A stretch of 64,000 bases of DNA from positions 434,001 through 498,000 of the forward strand of contig NZ_VOBN01000002.1 of assembly GCF_008370045.1 (NCBI RefSeq). Reading direction: 5' to 3'. The DNA is from Pseudomonas sp. ANT_J12. Its GTDB lineage: Bacteria > Pseudomonadota > Gammaproteobacteria > Pseudomonadales > Pseudomonadaceae. The translations under genes were made by a program, and so were the position numbers. The notes under the pieces are model-generated. The model saw nothing but the letters and a program-made list of their open reading frames with translations. It ran no database searches and was not told the DNA's origin. This document shows positions 9,737 to 20,625 of the stretch, one piece after another; the first letter of the stretch is position 1; every line of letters begins with the position of its first letter.

Positions 9737-9763
9737 GCGGCTCTCCACTTCGTTAATTCAGAA

Positions 9764-9792
9764 AATACAAAAGCCGCTGCGAGGCAGCGGCT
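9764..9792 (-). terminator. Hairpin with T-run between bamB and der
   Basis: Stem AGCCGCTGC/GCAGCGGCT followed on the minus strand by TTTTGTATTTT. It may terminate or attenuate bamB transcripts before der. A second small hairpin (GGGGGTTAAACCCC) lies at about 9847-9861. Confidence 0.65.
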
Positions 9793-9876
9793 GGTGCTCG
9801 GGGCAGCGCTTGAAGGCGCCGCAAGCCTTGCAGAACAAGGCCGCCTGGGGGTTAAACCCCAAGCATAGTCAAATCT

Positions 9877-11028
9877 TTACTTAATGGTCAGGGCTTCCAG
9901 TTTGCCACTGTTGCCATACACATAAATCGTGTCACCCACCACCAGCGGACGGGCGCGCAGGCCGTCGCTGTCGATGCGCTCGCGGCCGACGAAACGACCG
10001 TCCACCTGGCTCAGCAGGTGCAGGTAGCCTTCCATGTCGCCGACTGCAACGTAGCTGGAGAACACTTCCGGAGCCGACAGTTGACGGCGAGCCAGCGAAT
10101 CGTTGCTCCACAAGGCTGTGGTGGAACGTTCGTCGACGCCTTCAACGGTGCCCGAGGACAGGCTCACGTAGACGCTGCCAAAACCCTGGGCGACACCGGC
10201 ATAGCTGGAAGCATCACGCTGCCAGAGCTGACGACCGCTTTGCAGGTCCAGTGCCGCAACGCGACCCTGGTAGCTGGCGACGTACAGGGTTTCGCCGGAT
10301 AGCAGCAGACCGCCGTCGATATCGACCACGCGCTCCAGCTCCGAACGACCCTGTGGAATCGCAACCCGTTGTTCCCACACCGGCACGCCGTTGGAAATAT
10401 CGAGAGCAACCACTTTACCGGTCGACAGGCCAGCCACCGCGAGGCGGTTGGTGACCACTGGCGCACTGGTGCCGCGCAGGGTAAGGACCGCTGGCGTGCT
10501 GTCATACAACCAGCGCTGGGTGCCGGTCGCCGCGTCCAGGCCGATCAGACGATCGTCCTGGGTCTGAACCACCACAACGTCGCCGTTGTTGGCTGGCGGC
10601 GCGAGGACTTCGCTGGTCACGCGAGCGCGCCATTTCTCTTCGCCGTTGGTCGCGTCCAGGGCAACGATTTCACCCTTGAGCGTACCGATCGTGAGCAGAC
10701 CGTAACCCACGCCAACAGCGCCGGAAACAGGCAGGTCGAGATCTTTCTTCCATTTGACGTCGCCATTGCTGCGATCCATCGCCACGACTTCACCCGTGAC
10801 GTCGGCGGCATAGATGGTATCGCCTTCGATGGCCGGCACCAGCATGTTGTAGGTTTCGCCCTGACCGTCACCGATCGAACGACTCCACTGCTTGTGCAGA
10901 ACCACTTCTTCTTTGAAGTCGGTCAACTCGGCCGGCGGCAATTCTTTTTTGCTGTTGCTGCTGCAACCCGCGGCCAGAACGGCCAGAGCCAGCAATGCTG
11001 CATGTTTCCAACGGATCACGTCACGCAT
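9877..11028 (-). CDS. bamB: Outer-membrane assembly lipoprotein BamB
   Basis: A 383-residue lipoprotein. The signal sequence ends in a lipobox (LAVLAAGC) and the mature part consists of PQQ-like beta-propeller repeats (GNGDVKWKKDL, NGEEKWRARV, TGTQRWLY, NGVPVWEQRV, SGRQLWQRD). BamB is the propeller subunit of the BAM complex that inserts outer-membrane beta-barrel proteins. The frame is open upstream, but the lipoprotein signal fixes the start at 11028, which overlaps the last eight bases of the yfgM-like gene. Confidence 0.96.
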   Translation of the reverse strand: MRDVIRWKHAALLALAVLAAGCSSNSKKELPPAELTDFKEEVVLHKQWSRSIGDGQGETYNMLVPAIEGDTIYAADVTGEVVAMDRSNGDVKWKKDLDLPVSGAVGVGYGLLTIGTLKGEIVALDATNGEEKWRARVTSEVLAPPANNGDVVVVQTQDDRLIGLDAATGTQRWLYDSTPAVLTLRGTSAPVVTNRLAVAGLSTGKVVALDISNGVPVWEQRVAIPQGRSELERVVDIDGGLLLSGETLYVASYQGRVAALDLQSGRQLWQRDASSYAGVAQGFGSVYVSLSSGTVEGVDERSTTALWSNDSLARRQLSAPEVFSSYVAVGDMEGYLHLLSQVDGRFVGRERIDSDGLRARPLVVGDTIYVYGNSGKLEALTIK

Positions 11029-11662
11029 CCCCTTTGGCCAGGTCGTCCAGCTTGATTTGGAGGCCGCCGACTGCCGCTTCATCGGACAGTGCTGCCTTGG
11101 CTTTTTGATACGCCGTGTTCGCTTCGTCAGTACGACCCAACTGCACCAGCAGGTCGCCCTTGAGTTCTTCGCGAGTGGCCAGGAACGACTTGTCGGCATC
11201 GCCTTCAAGCAGTTTCAGAGCGTCTTCGACCTTGTTCTGTGCGGCCAGAACCTGGGCCAGACGCTGACGGGCGATTTCGCCCAGCGCCGGGTTGGCCGGT
11301 TTGTCGGTGATGGCTTTCAGCTCAGTGGCCGCATCGTCCAGCTTGCCGCTGTCGACCGCGACTTTCGCCACGAACAGGCTGCCGTATTGCGCGTAGGCCG
11401 AACCGCCGAACTCACTGTTGAGCTTGCCGGCCAGGTCCGCAACGCGGGCTGCGTCAGGCTTGCCGTCAGGCGTCAGCGTGGTTTCCAGCAGTTGCTGATA
11501 GAGAATCGAGGCGCCTTGCGACTGATTGCTCTGATACTTGTGAAAAGCCTGCCAGCCGAACACGATGACCAGCGCCAACAGGCCGCCAGTGACCAGGGGC
11601 TTGCCGTTACGTGTCCACCAGTCTTTCAAATCCGCCAGTTGTTCGTCTTCGGTACTCGACAC
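11021..11662 (-). CDS. YfgM-type TPR protein, SecYEG ancillary subunit
   Basis: A 213-residue single-span membrane protein: a short cytoplasmic N-terminus rich in acidic residues, one transmembrane helix (residues about 25-42, PLVTGGLLALVIVFGWQAF), then a periplasmic region with TPR-like helices. This matches YfgM/TPR_21, which associates with the SecYEG translocon and periplasmic chaperones. It sits between hisS and bamB and overlaps bamB by eight bases, the usual synteny. Confidence 0.92.
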   Translation of the reverse strand: MSSTEDEQLADLKDWWTRNGKPLVTGGLLALVIVFGWQAFHKYQSNQSQGASILYQQLLETTLTPDGKPDAARVADLAGKLNSEFGGSAYAQYGSLFVAKVAVDSGKLDDAATELKAITDKPANPALGEIARQRLAQVLAAQNKVEDALKLLEGDADKSFLATREELKGDLLVQLGRTDEANTAYQKAKAALSDEAAVGGLQIKLDDLAKGDA

Positions 11663-11702
11663 CCCAATACTCCTTAATCGCTAAATCGGCTGTTTGACAG
11701 CT

Positions 11703-12992
11703 TCAACCCTGCACGACGCAGGTGGCCAGGTGTGCAGCGAGCGCATCCCAGGCAATGCTTTGTTGTTCGCCCTGGCCACGCAGGGGTTTGAAACCTACCA
11801 CTTGCTGGGCCATCTCGTCGTCACCGAGGATCAGCGCATACAACGCACCGCTCTTGTCGGCTTTCTTGAACTGACTTTTGAAACTGCCGGCACCGGCATT
11901 GACTTGCAGGCGCAGGTTGGGCAATTGGTCACGCACACGTTCGCTCAAGGCCAGACCGGCCAGCTCGGCGGCTTCACCGAAGGCGCAGAGGTAGACGTCG
12001 ACCTGACGGGAGATCTCTTGCGGGATCTGTTCCAGGGTTTCCAGCAGCAGCACCAGGCGCTCGATCCCCATGGCGAAACCAACGCCCGGGGTCGGCTTGC
12101 CGCCCATCTGCTCCACCAGACCGTCGTAACGACCACCGGCACACACGGTGCCCTGGGCGCCCAACTTGTCGGTGACCCATTCGAAAACGGTCTTGCTGTA
12201 GTAATCCAGCCCGCGAACCAGCTTCGGGTTGATCACATAAGGAATGCCGGCCGCATCGAGGCGCGCCTTGAGGCCCTCGAAGTGCACGCGGGATTCGTCA
12301 TCGAGGTAGTCGGCCATTTTCGGCGCGTCGACCAGGACCGCTTGTGTGTCGGCGTTCTTGGTGTCCAGGACCCGCAACGGGTTGGTCTTCAGACGACGCT
12401 GGCTGTCTTCATCGAGCTTGTCCAGGCGCGCCGACAGGAACTCGACCAGGGCTTCGCGATAGCGACCACGGGACTCAGCGGTGCCCAGGCTGTTGAGCTC
12501 GAGCTTGACCGCATCACGGATGCCCAGCTCGCCCCACAGGCGCCAGGTCAGGATGATCAGCTCGGCGTCGATGTCCGGACCGTCGAGGTTGAACACTTCG
12601 ACACCGATCTGGTGGAACTGGCGATAACGACCTTTCTGCGGACGTTCGTGACGGAACATCGGGCCGATGTACCAGAGTTTCTGCACCTGGCCGCCGCCGG
12701 TGATGCCGTGCTCGAGCACCGCACGCACGCAGGCCGCCGTGCCTTCAGGGCGCAGGGTCAGGGAATCGCCGTTGCGGTCTTCGAAGGTGTACATCTCTTT
12801 TTCGACGATGTCGGTCACTTCACCGATGGAGCGCTTGAACAGCTCGGTGAACTCGACGATCGGCATGCGGATCTGCTTGTAACCGTAGTTATCCAGCAAA
12901 CGCGAGACGGTGCCCTCGAAATGACGCCACAGGGGCGTCTGCTCGGGCAGGATGTCGTTCATGCCACGTATGGCTTGCAGAGACTTGCTCAC
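11703..12992 (-). CDS. hisS: Histidine-tRNA ligase
   Basis: A 429-residue class II aminoacyl-tRNA synthetase that charges tRNA-His. It starts with the family's [15 protein letters not shown], has motif 2 ([22 protein letters not shown]), the His-specific [15 protein letters not shown] block, and the motif 3 region ([16 protein letters not shown]). The C-terminal anticodon-binding domain follows. Length and order (ispG-hisS-yfgM-bamB) are standard. Confidence 0.97.
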   Translation of the reverse strand: MSKSLQAIRGMNDILPEQTPLWRHFEGTVSRLLDNYGYKQIRMPIVEFTELFKRSIGEVTDIVEKEMYTFEDRNGDSLTLRPEGTAACVRAVLEHGITGGGQVQKLWYIGPMFRHERPQKGRYRQFHQIGVEVFNLDGPDIDAELIILTWRLWGELGIRDAVKLELNSLGTAESRGRYREALVEFLSARLDKLDEDSQRRLKTNPLRVLDTKNADTQAVLVDAPKMADYLDDESRVHFEGLKARLDAAGIPYVINPKLVRGLDYYSKTVFEWVTDKLGAQGTVCAGGRYDGLVEQMGGKPTPGVGFAMGIERLVLLLETLEQIPQEISRQVDVYLCAFGEAAELAGLALSERVRDQLPNLRLQVNAGAGSFKSQFKKADKSGALYALILGDDEMAQQVVGFKPLRGQGEQQSIAWDALAAHLATCVVQG

Positions 12993-13015
12993 AAAAAATC
13001 CTTAAATTCGTTTGA

Positions 13016-14125
13016 TCAGCCGCGGGCGATTACAGCCGCGTCGGCTTCGACCTTTTCGGCCGCTTTCTGGCGGATCAAGCGTTCAAGCTCATCCACCAGA
13101 TTGTCATTCGTCAGTTTCTGCGCCGGCTTGCCGTCGATGTAAATCAGGTTGGGCGTGCCGCCGGTCAAGCCGATATGGGCTTCCTTGGCTTCGCCCGGCC
13201 CGTTGACCACGCAACCGATGACCGCGACATCCAGCGGCACCAGCAAATCTTCGAGGCGCCCTTCCAGCTCGTTCATGGTCTTGACCACATCGAAGTTCTG
13301 CCGCGAGCAGCTCGGGCAGGCGATGAAGTTGATGCCACGGGAACGCAGGTGCAGGGATTTGAGAATGTCGTAGCCGACTTTCACTTCCTCGACCGGGTCA
13401 GCCGCCAACGAGATGCGAATAGTATCGCCAATCCCTTCGGCGAGCAGCATACCGAGGCCCACGGCGGATTTCACCGTGCCTGAACGCAAACCACCGGCTT
13501 CGGTGATGCCCAGGTGCAGCGGCTGGACGATTTCCTTGGCCAGCAAGCGGTAGGCGGCGACGGCCATGAACACGTCGGATGCCTTCACACTGACCTTGAA
13601 GTCCTTGAAATTCAGGCGTTCCAGGTGCTCGACGTGACGCAGGGCCGATTCGACCAGCGCGGCCGGGGTCGGCTCGCCGTATTTCTTTTGCAGGTCTTTT
13701 TCCAGGGAACCGGCGTTCACGCCGATGCGGATCGGGATCCCGCGGTCACGGGCGGCATCGACCACCGCACGCACGCGGTCTTCACGACCGATGTTGCCCG
13801 GGTTGATGCGCAGGCAATCAACGCCCAGTTCGGCGACGCGCAACGCGATCTTGTAGTCGAAGTGGATGTCGGCAACCAGCGGCACCTTGACCAATTGCTT
13901 GATCTTGCCGAAAGCCTCGGCGGCATCCATATCCGGCACCGAAATGCGCACGATATCGACGCCTGCGGCTTCCAGGCGATTGATCTGGGCCACGGTGGCG
14001 GCCACGTCATTGGTATCGCTGTTGGTCATGCTCTGCACAGCGATGGGCGCATCGCCGCCAACAGGCACGTTACCGACCCAGATCTTGCGGGATTCGCGAC
14101 GTTTGATTGGAGATTCGCCGTGCAT
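13016..14125 (-). CDS. ispG: 4-hydroxy-3-methylbut-2-enyl-diphosphate synthase (flavodoxin)
   Basis: A 369-residue IspG (GcpE) of the MEP isoprenoid pathway, which converts MEcPP to HMBPP. The N-terminal TIM barrel starts [20 protein letters not shown]; the C-terminal [4Fe-4S] domain carries the cysteine ligands in [10 protein letters not shown] and [13 protein letters not shown]. It lies between rodZ and hisS; only three bases separate it from the rodZ stop. Its cluster is supplied by machinery such as the ISC operon found further along in this window. Confidence 0.97.
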   Translation of the reverse strand: MHGESPIKRRESRKIWVGNVPVGGDAPIAVQSMTNSDTNDVAATVAQINRLEAAGVDIVRISVPDMDAAEAFGKIKQLVKVPLVADIHFDYKIALRVAELGVDCLRINPGNIGREDRVRAVVDAARDRGIPIRIGVNAGSLEKDLQKKYGEPTPAALVESALRHVEHLERLNFKDFKVSVKASDVFMAVAAYRLLAKEIVQPLHLGITEAGGLRSGTVKSAVGLGMLLAEGIGDTIRISLAADPVEEVKVGYDILKSLHLRSRGINFIACPSCSRQNFDVVKTMNELEGRLEDLLVPLDVAVIGCVVNGPGEAKEAHIGLTGGTPNLIYIDGKPAQKLTNDNLVDELERLIRQKAAEKVEADAAVIARG

Positions 14126-14128
14126 GAC

Positions 14129-15163
14129 TTATTGACCCAACTTCAGGCGAGCAGTCTCGCCACTGGTGAACGGAGCGACATCAACCACCTGGCCGTTGTA
14201 GCTGACCTGCGCGCCACGGGCAAAGCCCAGGCGCACGGCAAACGGCGGCTTGCCACTGACAGAAACGTTTTCGCCTTTGCGCTTGAGACCGCTCAACAGC
14301 ACTTTGCCGGAGCCATCGGTCACTTGCGTCCAGCAATCAGCGGTGAACAGCAGTTGAACCTGGCCTTGACCGGCGACTGGCGCGGCGGCGGCAGTAGCGG
14401 TGGGAGCAACGGCAGCAGGTGCAACCGGCGCAGCGACGGTCGGTGCCGGAGCGGCTGGCGCTGGAGCAACGGGCGCAGCGACTACCGGGGCGGCGTTGTG
14501 AACCGGTGCCGCAGGGGTTGCAGCCGGGGCTACAGGCGCTGGAGCAGGTGCTGCGGCTTCAGCTTCGGCCGGTGCTTCAGTCGATGTCTCGGACTGTGGC
14601 AATGCAAGCGTGGTTCCAGCTTCAGTCTGACCTTCCGCGACAGCCTGGTCTTCCGGCTCGTCCAGCGGATGGATCTGGGTGGTGCCGTCGGCGCCTTCGA
14701 CTTCTACGTGTTCCGGAGCCAGGGTCGCCAGGTCCTTGGTGCGCAAGGACGTTTGATCCTGCCACCAGACAAAACCGCCGCCAATCACCGCGATCAGCAA
14801 CAACAGGCTGACAATGCGCAAAATCGTGTGGGAAACCCGAACCGGCTCTTCGATACGACCCAGGCTGTGGACGTTGCTGCCCTGGGAGTCGGTGCCGGTG
14901 GATTGGTCGAACTGCTGGACCAGAACGGTCTGGTCCATGCCGAGCAATTTGGCGTACGCGCGAATGTAACCACGGGCAAAGGTATGCCCCGGCAGCTTGT
15001 CGAAAGCGCCGGCTTCCAGATTCCCTAAGGAATTGACGGTGAGGTTGAGCTTGAGGGCCACTTCGGCCAGCGACCAGCCATTGCTTTCGCGGGCCTGGCG
15101 CAATGTCTCACCGGGGTTAACGCGATTCGCTGCTACAACTTCGGGATGCGCCGCTTTCATCAT
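14129..15163 (-). CDS. rodZ: Cytoskeleton protein RodZ
   Basis: A 344-residue bitopic membrane protein. Residues about 18-85 form a helix-turn-helix domain (GETLRQARESNGWSLAEVAL) that in RodZ contacts MreB. One transmembrane helix follows at about 111-132 (ILRIVSLLLLIAVIGGGFV), then a Pro/Ala-rich periplasmic linker and a C-terminal DUF4115 domain. It links the actin-like MreB filament to the elongation machinery and sets rod shape. It starts within the last four bases of pilW, so the two are translationally coupled. The first or second Met is possible as start. Confidence 0.93.
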   Translation of the reverse strand: MMKAAHPEVVAANRVNPGETLRQARESNGWSLAEVALKLNLTVNSLGNLEAGAFDKLPGHTFARGYIRAYAKLLGMDQTVLVQQFDQSTGTDSQGSNVHSLGRIEEPVRVSHTILRIVSLLLLIAVIGGGFVWWQDQTSLRTKDLATLAPEHVEVEGADGTTQIHPLDEPEDQAVAEGQTEAGTTLALPQSETSTEAPAEAEAAAPAPAPVAPAATPAAPVHNAAPVVAAPVAPAPAAPAPTVAAPVAPAAVAPTATAAAAPVAGQGQVQLLFTADCWTQVTDGSGKVLLSGLKRKGENVSVSGKPPFAVRLGFARGAQVSYNGQVVDVAPFTSGETARLKLGQ

Positions 15164-15918
15164 TGCTCCGACAGGTATTGCTGATATTCCGGCGTACCGG
15201 GATAGAGTCGTTTTAATTGCAGGCCAAAACTGGCGGCCTTGTCGCGATCTTCAAACACTTTTGCCAGCCGAACGCCGAGCAATAGACTACGTGCATTTTG
15301 TTCGGTGAGCAGGCTAAAACGGTCGTAATAGTCACGCGCGGGCACATAATGCCTGTCTTCGTAAGACAACTCAGCCATTTCCAGCAATGCGCGTGGTTGT
15401 TGGCGGTTCAAACGCAGGGCTTTTTCCAGTTGCTGCTGGGCCAGGTCACGCTGGCCAAGCTTCGAAGCGGTCATGCCAAGATTTTCGAACACCCGCGAAC
15501 GCTCAGGATACAGGGTATCGGCGGCGGCCTGCTCAAAGCGCTCGTAGGCTTCCTTGTAACGTTTCTCTTCGTACAGAAAACTGCCGTAGTTGTTCAGGAT
15601 GCGAGCATCGCCAGGACGGGAGGACAGCGCCTTGCGAAAATGCTGGTCGGCCAGCTCCGGTTCCATCTCGGCCTGGAACACCAGGCCCAACGCCGCGTTG
15701 GCGTCAGGGTCGGAATCGTCCAGGTCCAGGGCCTTTTTCAACGGCACCTTGGCCCGCTCGGTCATCCCTTGCTGCAAGTACCCCAGCCCCAGTTGCACGT
15801 AGGCGACACGCGCTTCATCGCGGCCCTTGCTGGTCTTCATCGGATTGAAATCGCCCGACAGGACACAACCAGCACAGAGGCTGGCCAACAGCACAAGCAG
15901 CGCAAAGCGCAGGGACAT
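15160..15918 (-). CDS. pilW: Type IV pilus biogenesis/stability lipoprotein PilW (PilF)
   Basis: A 252-residue lipoprotein with a lipobox (LASLCAGC) and tandem TPRs (ARVAYVQLGLGYLQQGMTER, DPDANAALGLVFQ, DARILNNYGSFLYEEKRYKE). The family is the pilotin that places the PilQ secretin in the outer membrane. It lies between rlmN and rodZ, the conserved Pseudomonas order, and overlaps rodZ by four bases. Confidence 0.93.
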   Translation of the reverse strand: MSLRFALLVLLASLCAGCVLSGDFNPMKTSKGRDEARVAYVQLGLGYLQQGMTERAKVPLKKALDLDDSDPDANAALGLVFQAEMEPELADQHFRKALSSRPGDARILNNYGSFLYEEKRYKEAYERFEQAAADTLYPERSRVFENLGMTASKLGQRDLAQQQLEKALRLNRQQPRALLEMAELSYEDRHYVPARDYYDRFSLLTEQNARSLLLGVRLAKVFEDRDKAASFGLQLKRLYPGTPEYQQYLSEQ

Positions 15919-15930
15919 AGAGATCCTCTC

Positions 15931-17079
15931 TTAGTTGTTGTTCGCTGCGTTTTGCGCCATATCGTTTTCGGCGCTCAATTCACGCACCGCGATATAACGC
16001 TCGCTGCGACGGGTGCGATCCAGCACCTGTCCTACCAATTGGCCACACGCGGCATCGATGTCTTCGCCGCGCGTGGTGCGCACGGTGACGTTGTAGCCGG
16101 CATGGTGAAGCTGATCCTGGAAACGGCGGATGGCGTTATTGCTCGGACGCTCATAGCCGGAATGCGGGAACGGGTTGAACGGAATCAGGTTGATCTTGCA
16201 CGGTACATTCTTGAGCAACTCGATCATCTCGACCGCGTGCTCAACTTTGTCGTTGATGTCCTTGAGCATGGTGTACTCAATGGTCAGCACGCGTTTTTCG
16301 CCCAGGGTCGCCATGTAGCGCTGGCACGACTCGAGCAGCATCTTAAGCGGATACTTTTTGTTGATCGGCACCAATTGGTTACGCAATGCGTCATTCGGTG
16401 CGTGCAGCGACAACGCCAGGGACACGTCGATGTGCTTGGCCAGCTCATCGATCATCGGCACCACGCCCGAAGTGGACAGGGTTACGCGGCGTTTGGAGAT
16501 CCCGTAGCCCAGGTCATCCATCATCAGATGCATGGCGGCCACGACGTTGTCGAAGTTCAGCAGCGGCTCGCCCATGCCCATCATCACCACGTTGGTGATG
16601 GCACGGTCGGCGGTCGCCGGGATGCTGCCGAACGATTTATTGGCAATCCACACCTGGCCGATGACTTCGGCGGCGGTGAGGTTGCTATTGAAACCTTGCT
16701 TGCCGGTGGAGCAGAAACTGCAATCCAGGGCACAGCCTGCCTGGGACGAAACGCACAGAGTGCCGCGTTTGCCCTGGGGAATGTACACGGTCTCGACGCA
16801 GCTGCCGGACGCCACGCGCACCACCCACTTACGGGTGCCATCGGTGGAAATGTCCTCGCTGACGACTTCAGGACCGCGAACCTCAGCAATCACCTTGAGC
16901 TTGTCGCGCAAGGCTTTGCTGACGTTCGTCATGGCGTCGAAATCATCGACGCCAAGGTGGTGAATCCATTTCATTACCTGACCGGCACGGAAACGCTTCT
17001 CCCCGATTGAGTCGAAGAATTTTTCCATTTCCAGCTGAGTCAGACCCAGCAGGTTAGTTTTTACAGTCGATGTAGTCAT
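15931..17079 (-). CDS. rlmN: Dual-specificity 23S rRNA/tRNA adenine-C2 methyltransferase RlmN
   Basis: A 382-residue radical-SAM enzyme that methylates A2503 of 23S rRNA and A37 of some tRNAs. The CxxxCxxC cluster motif is seen in [16 protein letters not shown]; the resolving and methyl-carrying cysteines are in the central and C-terminal parts (C-terminal one in AACGQLVG). [13 protein letters not shown] at 17079 is preferred over an in-frame ATG six codons upstream. It follows ndk, as in other pseudomonads. Confidence 0.96.
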   Translation of the reverse strand: MTTSTVKTNLLGLTQLEMEKFFDSIGEKRFRAGQVMKWIHHLGVDDFDAMTNVSKALRDKLKVIAEVRGPEVVSEDISTDGTRKWVVRVASGSCVETVYIPQGKRGTLCVSSQAGCALDCSFCSTGKQGFNSNLTAAEVIGQVWIANKSFGSIPATADRAITNVVMMGMGEPLLNFDNVVAAMHLMMDDLGYGISKRRVTLSTSGVVPMIDELAKHIDVSLALSLHAPNDALRNQLVPINKKYPLKMLLESCQRYMATLGEKRVLTIEYTMLKDINDKVEHAVEMIELLKNVPCKINLIPFNPFPHSGYERPSNNAIRRFQDQLHHAGYNVTVRTTRGEDIDAACGQLVGQVLDRTRRSERYIAVRELSAENDMAQNAANNN

Positions 17080-17107
17080 GGATTCACCTTCACTCATAAG
17101 CCAATGC

Positions 17108-17533
17108 TTAGCGAGTGGTTACTTCAGTAGCTGCGAAGAAGTACGAGATTTCGCGAGCAGCAGCGGCTTCGGAGTCCGAACCGTGTACAGCGTTGGCGTC
17201 GATCGAATCAGCGAAGTCAGCGCGGATGGTGCCGGCAGCAGCTTCTTTAGGGTTGGTAGCGCCCATCAGCTCACGGTTCAGAGCGATAGCGTTTTCGCCT
17301 TCCAGAACCTGAACGACAACCGGACCGGAGATCATGAAGGAAACCAGATCGCCGAAGAAACCACGAGCGCTGTGCTCAGCGTAGAAGCCTTCAGCTTCGG
17401 CTTTGGACAGTTGCTTCAGTTTCGAAGCTACAACGCGCAGGCCAGCTTTTTCAAAACGAGTGGTGATCTCGCCGATAACGTTTTTTGCAACAGCGTCAGG
17501 CTTGATGATGGAGAAAGTACGTTGAACAGCCAT
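17108..17533 (-). CDS. ndk: Nucleoside diphosphate kinase
   Basis: A 141-residue Ndk with the typical N-terminus [15 protein letters not shown] and the active-site histidine in [15 protein letters not shown]. It transfers the terminal phosphate between nucleoside triphosphates and diphosphates through a phospho-His intermediate. It lies directly after the ISC operon terminator and starts its own transcription unit with rlmN. Confidence 0.98.
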   Translation of the reverse strand: MAVQRTFSIIKPDAVAKNVIGEITTRFEKAGLRVVASKLKQLSKAEAEGFYAEHSARGFFGDLVSFMISGPVVVQVLEGENAIALNRELMGATNPKEAAAGTIRADFADSIDANAVHGSDSEAAAAREISYFFAATEVTTR

Positions 17534-17560
17534 GGTGTAACTCCAGAAACGGTAATTTGT

Positions 17561-17591
17561 GAAAAATTAAACCCGCGAATTATACGCGGGT
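17561..17591 (-). terminator. Terminator of the isc operon
   Basis: Stem ACCCGCG/CGCGGGT (17571-17577, 17585-17591) with the minus-strand continuation TTTAATTTTTC. It lies 31 bases past the iscX stop and upstream of ndk. Confidence 0.82.
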
Positions 17592-17621
17592 TCTTGGGTA
17601 TTGCCTAACCTGCAGCGTGGC

Positions 17622-17822
17622 TCAGTCGCGTTCTTCGATCCAGTTGGCCTGAATGGCCTCCAGGATCTTTTCGCCACAATGCTCAGGCTTGTCGTCGAAC
17701 TCGGGCAATTCCATCACCCATTTGCGCAGATCGACGAAGTTGACCGACATAGGGTCAACGTCGGGCTTGCTTTCAGCCAGCTGGATTGAGATCTCCAGCA
17801 CATCAGTCCACTTCAGACTCAT
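17622..17822 (-). CDS. iscX: Fe-S cluster assembly protein IscX
   Basis: A 66-residue acidic protein with the family's SLKWTDVLEIS N-terminus and the VNFVDLRKWV and LEAIQANWIEERD segments. IscX binds IscS and iron and modulates cysteine desulfurase activity. It is the last gene of the isc operon, 14 bases after fdx. Confidence 0.96.
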   Translation of the reverse strand: MSLKWTDVLEISIQLAESKPDVDPMSVNFVDLRKWVMELPEFDDKPEHCGEKILEAIQANWIEERD

Positions 17823-17836
17823 GACAATTCCTTGAA

Positions 17837-18178
17837 TCAGTGCGGCGCTTCGGCTGCGTGGTTAAGCGAGTATTTCGGAATTTCGACGGTCAGGTCTTCA
17901 GTCCCGACAATCGCCTGACAGCCTAGACGAGATTGCGGCTCCAGCCCCCAGGCGCGATCAAGAAAGTCTTCTTCCAGCTCATCAGCTTCTTCGAGCGAGT
18001 TGAAACCTTCACGAATGATGCAGTGACAGGTGGTGCAGGCACAAACGCCGCCACAGGCACTTTCCATCTCGATATGGTTGTCATGGGCCACTTCGAGAAT
18101 GGACTTACCGGTTTCAGCCTCGACAACCATTCCGTCCGGGCAATGCTCGGAGTGAGGCAGAAAAATGATCTGCGGCAT
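17837..18178 (-). CDS. fdx: ISC-system [2Fe-2S] ferredoxin
   Basis: A 113-residue adrenodoxin-type ferredoxin. Cluster ligands are visible as CGGVCACTTCHC and the later GCQAIVG. It supplies electrons for cluster building on IscU. It starts three bases after the hscA stop. Confidence 0.97.
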   Translation of the reverse strand: MPQIIFLPHSEHCPDGMVVEAETGKSILEVAHDNHIEMESACGGVCACTTCHCIIREGFNSLEEADELEEDFLDRAWGLEPQSRLGCQAIVGTEDLTVEIPKYSLNHAAEAPH

Positions 18179-18181
18179 CAG

Positions 18182-20044
18182 TTATTCCTCGATTTCATTC
18201 AGGTTGCGCCCCGCCAGCGCGGCTTTCACCGTCGAGTCCAGGCGGCGGGCAGCAAAGGCGTCGGTCACTTGCGACAGACGCTTGGTCTGCTGCTCGATGG
18301 CGAAACCATCGGTGCCTTTCATCAATTCGGTCAGTTCCTGCATCTGCAACTCGATGACCATGCGCTCTTCGGCGTCGAGCAGGCGCTCGCCGTCAACATC
18401 GAGGGCGCCCTGCACTGCTTCGATCAGGCGCTGGGCATCGACTTGCTGCTCACGCAGTACACGAGCGACTTTGTCGTCGTTGGCGTATTCGAACGAGTCC
18501 TTGAGCATCTTGGTGATTTCACCGTCGGTCAGGCCGTAGGACGGCTTGACCTGGATGCTGGCTTCAACGCCCGAACCCAGTTCGCGGGCCGCAACGCTGA
18601 GCAAGCCATCGGCATCGACCTGGAAGGTCACGCGAATCTTCGCCGCACCGGCCACCATCGCCGGAATGCCGCGCAATTCGAAGCGGGCCAGGGAGCGGCA
18701 GTCGCTGATCAGCTCGCGCTCACCCTGCAGGACGTGAATCGCCATGGCCGACTGGCCATCTTTATAGGTGGTGAAATCCTGGGCGCGAGCGACGGGGATG
18801 GTGGTGTTGCGTGGGATCACCTTCTCCATCAGGCCGCCCATGGTTTCCAGCCCCAGGGACAACGGAATCACATCGAGCAGCAGCAGTTCGCCGCCATCGC
18901 GCTTGTTGCCCGCCAGGGTATCGGCCTGGATCGCGGCACCGATGGCCACCACTTGATCCGGATCGATTTCAGTCAGCGGCTGGCGACCGAAGGCTTCGGC
19001 AACAGCGTCGCGAACGCGAGGGACGCGGGTCGAACCGCCGACCATGACCACGGCGTGCACGTCATCCAGCTCGATGCCGGAATCACGCACGGCGCGACGG
19101 CAAGCTTTCAGGCTGCGGGCAACCATCGGTTCGATCAGCGCATCGAAGGCTTCGCGGGTCAGTTGCGCTTTCCAGTCGCCGTAAGCCACTTCAACGCTGG
19201 CGACGGTGGTCAGGGCTTCTTTGGCCGCACAGGCCGCTTGCAGCAGATGACGCTGCGCGCCCGGATCGAGGTCGGCGGACAAACCGGCGCTCTCAATGAT
19301 CCAGCCAGCAATGGCATGGTCGAAGTCATCGCCGCCCAGGGCGCTATCGCCGCCGGTGGCCAGCACTTCGAACACACCACCGGTCAGGCGCAGAATCGAA
19401 ATATCGAAGGTACCGCCGCCCAGGTCATAAATGGCGACCAGGCCTTCGGCGTGTTGATCCAGACCGTAAGCCACAGCGGCAGCGGTCGGCTCATTGAGCA
19501 AACGCAGCACGTTCAGGCCAGCCAGTTTGGCCGCATCCTTGGTGGCTTGGCGCTGGGCATCGTCGAAATAGGCCGGAACGGTGATCACCGCACCGACCAA
19601 TTCGCCACCCAACGTCGCCTCGGCGCGCTGACGCAGCACCTTGAGGATTTCGGCGGAGACTTCGACCGGGCTTTTCGGGCCTTGCACAGTGTCGATGAAC
19701 GGCATGTGCGACTCGCCGCCGACAAAGCGGTACGGCAATTGGTCGCCCAATTGCTTGACGTCGGACAGACCACGACCCATCAAGCGCTTGACCGACAGCA
19801 CGGTGTTCAAGGGATCGGTAGCGGCGGACAGCTTGGCGGATTCGCCCACTTCGACGCGGTCGGCGTGGTAGCGCACGGCGGACGGCAGGATGACCTGCCC
19901 GTCAGCGTCGGCCAGAGGTTCGGAAAGACCACTGCGCAACGCAGCGACCAGCGAATTGGTAGTGCCCAAGTCGATCCCCACGGCCAGACGACGCTGGTGT
20001 GGTTGAGGACTTTGGCCGGGTTCGGCGATCTGCAGTAGGGCCAT
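18182..20044 (-). CDS. hscA: Fe-S assembly chaperone HscA
   Basis: A 620-residue Hsp70-family chaperone with nucleotide-binding motifs [25 protein letters not shown] and [17 protein letters not shown], and a C-terminal substrate-binding domain. With HscB it releases clusters from IscU by binding its LPPVK motif, which is present in the IscU encoded nearby. Part of the isc operon. Confidence 0.97.
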   Translation of the reverse strand: MALLQIAEPGQSPQPHQRRLAVGIDLGTTNSLVAALRSGLSEPLADADGQVILPSAVRYHADRVEVGESAKLSAATDPLNTVLSVKRLMGRGLSDVKQLGDQLPYRFVGGESHMPFIDTVQGPKSPVEVSAEILKVLRQRAEATLGGELVGAVITVPAYFDDAQRQATKDAAKLAGLNVLRLLNEPTAAAVAYGLDQHAEGLVAIYDLGGGTFDISILRLTGGVFEVLATGGDSALGGDDFDHAIAGWIIESAGLSADLDPGAQRHLLQAACAAKEALTTVASVEVAYGDWKAQLTREAFDALIEPMVARSLKACRRAVRDSGIELDDVHAVVMVGGSTRVPRVRDAVAEAFGRQPLTEIDPDQVVAIGAAIQADTLAGNKRDGGELLLLDVIPLSLGLETMGGLMEKVIPRNTTIPVARAQDFTTYKDGQSAMAIHVLQGERELISDCRSLARFELRGIPAMVAGAAKIRVTFQVDADGLLSVAARELGSGVEASIQVKPSYGLTDGEITKMLKDSFEYANDDKVARVLREQQVDAQRLIEAVQGALDVDGERLLDAEERMVIELQMQELTELMKGTDGFAIEQQTKRLSQVTDAFAARRLDSTVKAALAGRNLNEIEE

Positions 20045-20095
20045 CGTAATCAGGACTTATCTGTATATCAGGCGTGCGACCGGAGCGGCACTGGG

Positions 20096-20617
20096 TTAAT
20101 CGTCGAGGCGCTCTTCTAACTGGCGCACTTCGTAGGTGAGCTTGTCGAGGAACTGCATGCGCCGCATCAGGCGTTCGGCCTGTTCACGTTGCGCTGCATC
20201 ATCCCAACAGGCTGCGAAGCTTTCGTTCAGTTCATCCTGCGCCACCTTCAAGCGACGCTTGAACACGGCAATGCCGGCCAGGTCGGCGCTGTCTTGCAGG
20301 TCTTCGAGTTCTTCGCGCCATTGCATCTGCTGCAGAAGAAACTCCGGATCATGCACCGTGACCTCCAGCGGCAACTCGCGACCACCCATGGCGAGCAAGT
20401 AACGCGCGCGTTTCGGGGGGGTCTTGAGCGTCTGGTAGGCCTCGTTGAGGTTCGCGGATTGCTCGAGCGCCAGGCGCTGCTCGCGCTCGGAAGCGTCGGC
20501 AAAGCGGTCCGGATGAACACCGCGCGCCAACTCACGATAGCGCGTGGCCAACTGCTCGAGATCCAGACGGAAGCTCGGCTGCAGTTCAAATAAAGCGAAA
20601 TGACAAGGAGTACCCAC
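20096..20617 (-). CDS. hscB: Co-chaperone HscB
   Basis: A 173-residue J-protein: the J domain with the HPD motif ([14 protein letters not shown]) and a C-terminal IscU-binding helical bundle. It starts at a GTG at 20617 ([16 protein letters not shown]), with TGAGG about seven bases upstream; a longer open frame exists but lacks family similarity. It stimulates HscA ATPase and brings it IscU. Confidence 0.95.
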   Translation of the reverse strand: MGTPCHFALFELQPSFRLDLEQLATRYRELARGVHPDRFADASEREQRLALEQSANLNEAYQTLKTPPKRARYLLAMGGRELPLEVTVHDPEFLLQQMQWREELEDLQDSADLAGIAVFKRRLKVAQDELNESFAACWDDAAQREQAERLMRRMQFLDKLTYEVRQLEERLDD

Positions 20618-20625
20618 GCGCAGCC

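Noticed and set aside
17933..20038. Plus-strand open frame of 701 codons
   Set aside because: Antisense to hscA and fdx, which have clear motifs; the shadow has no domain content.
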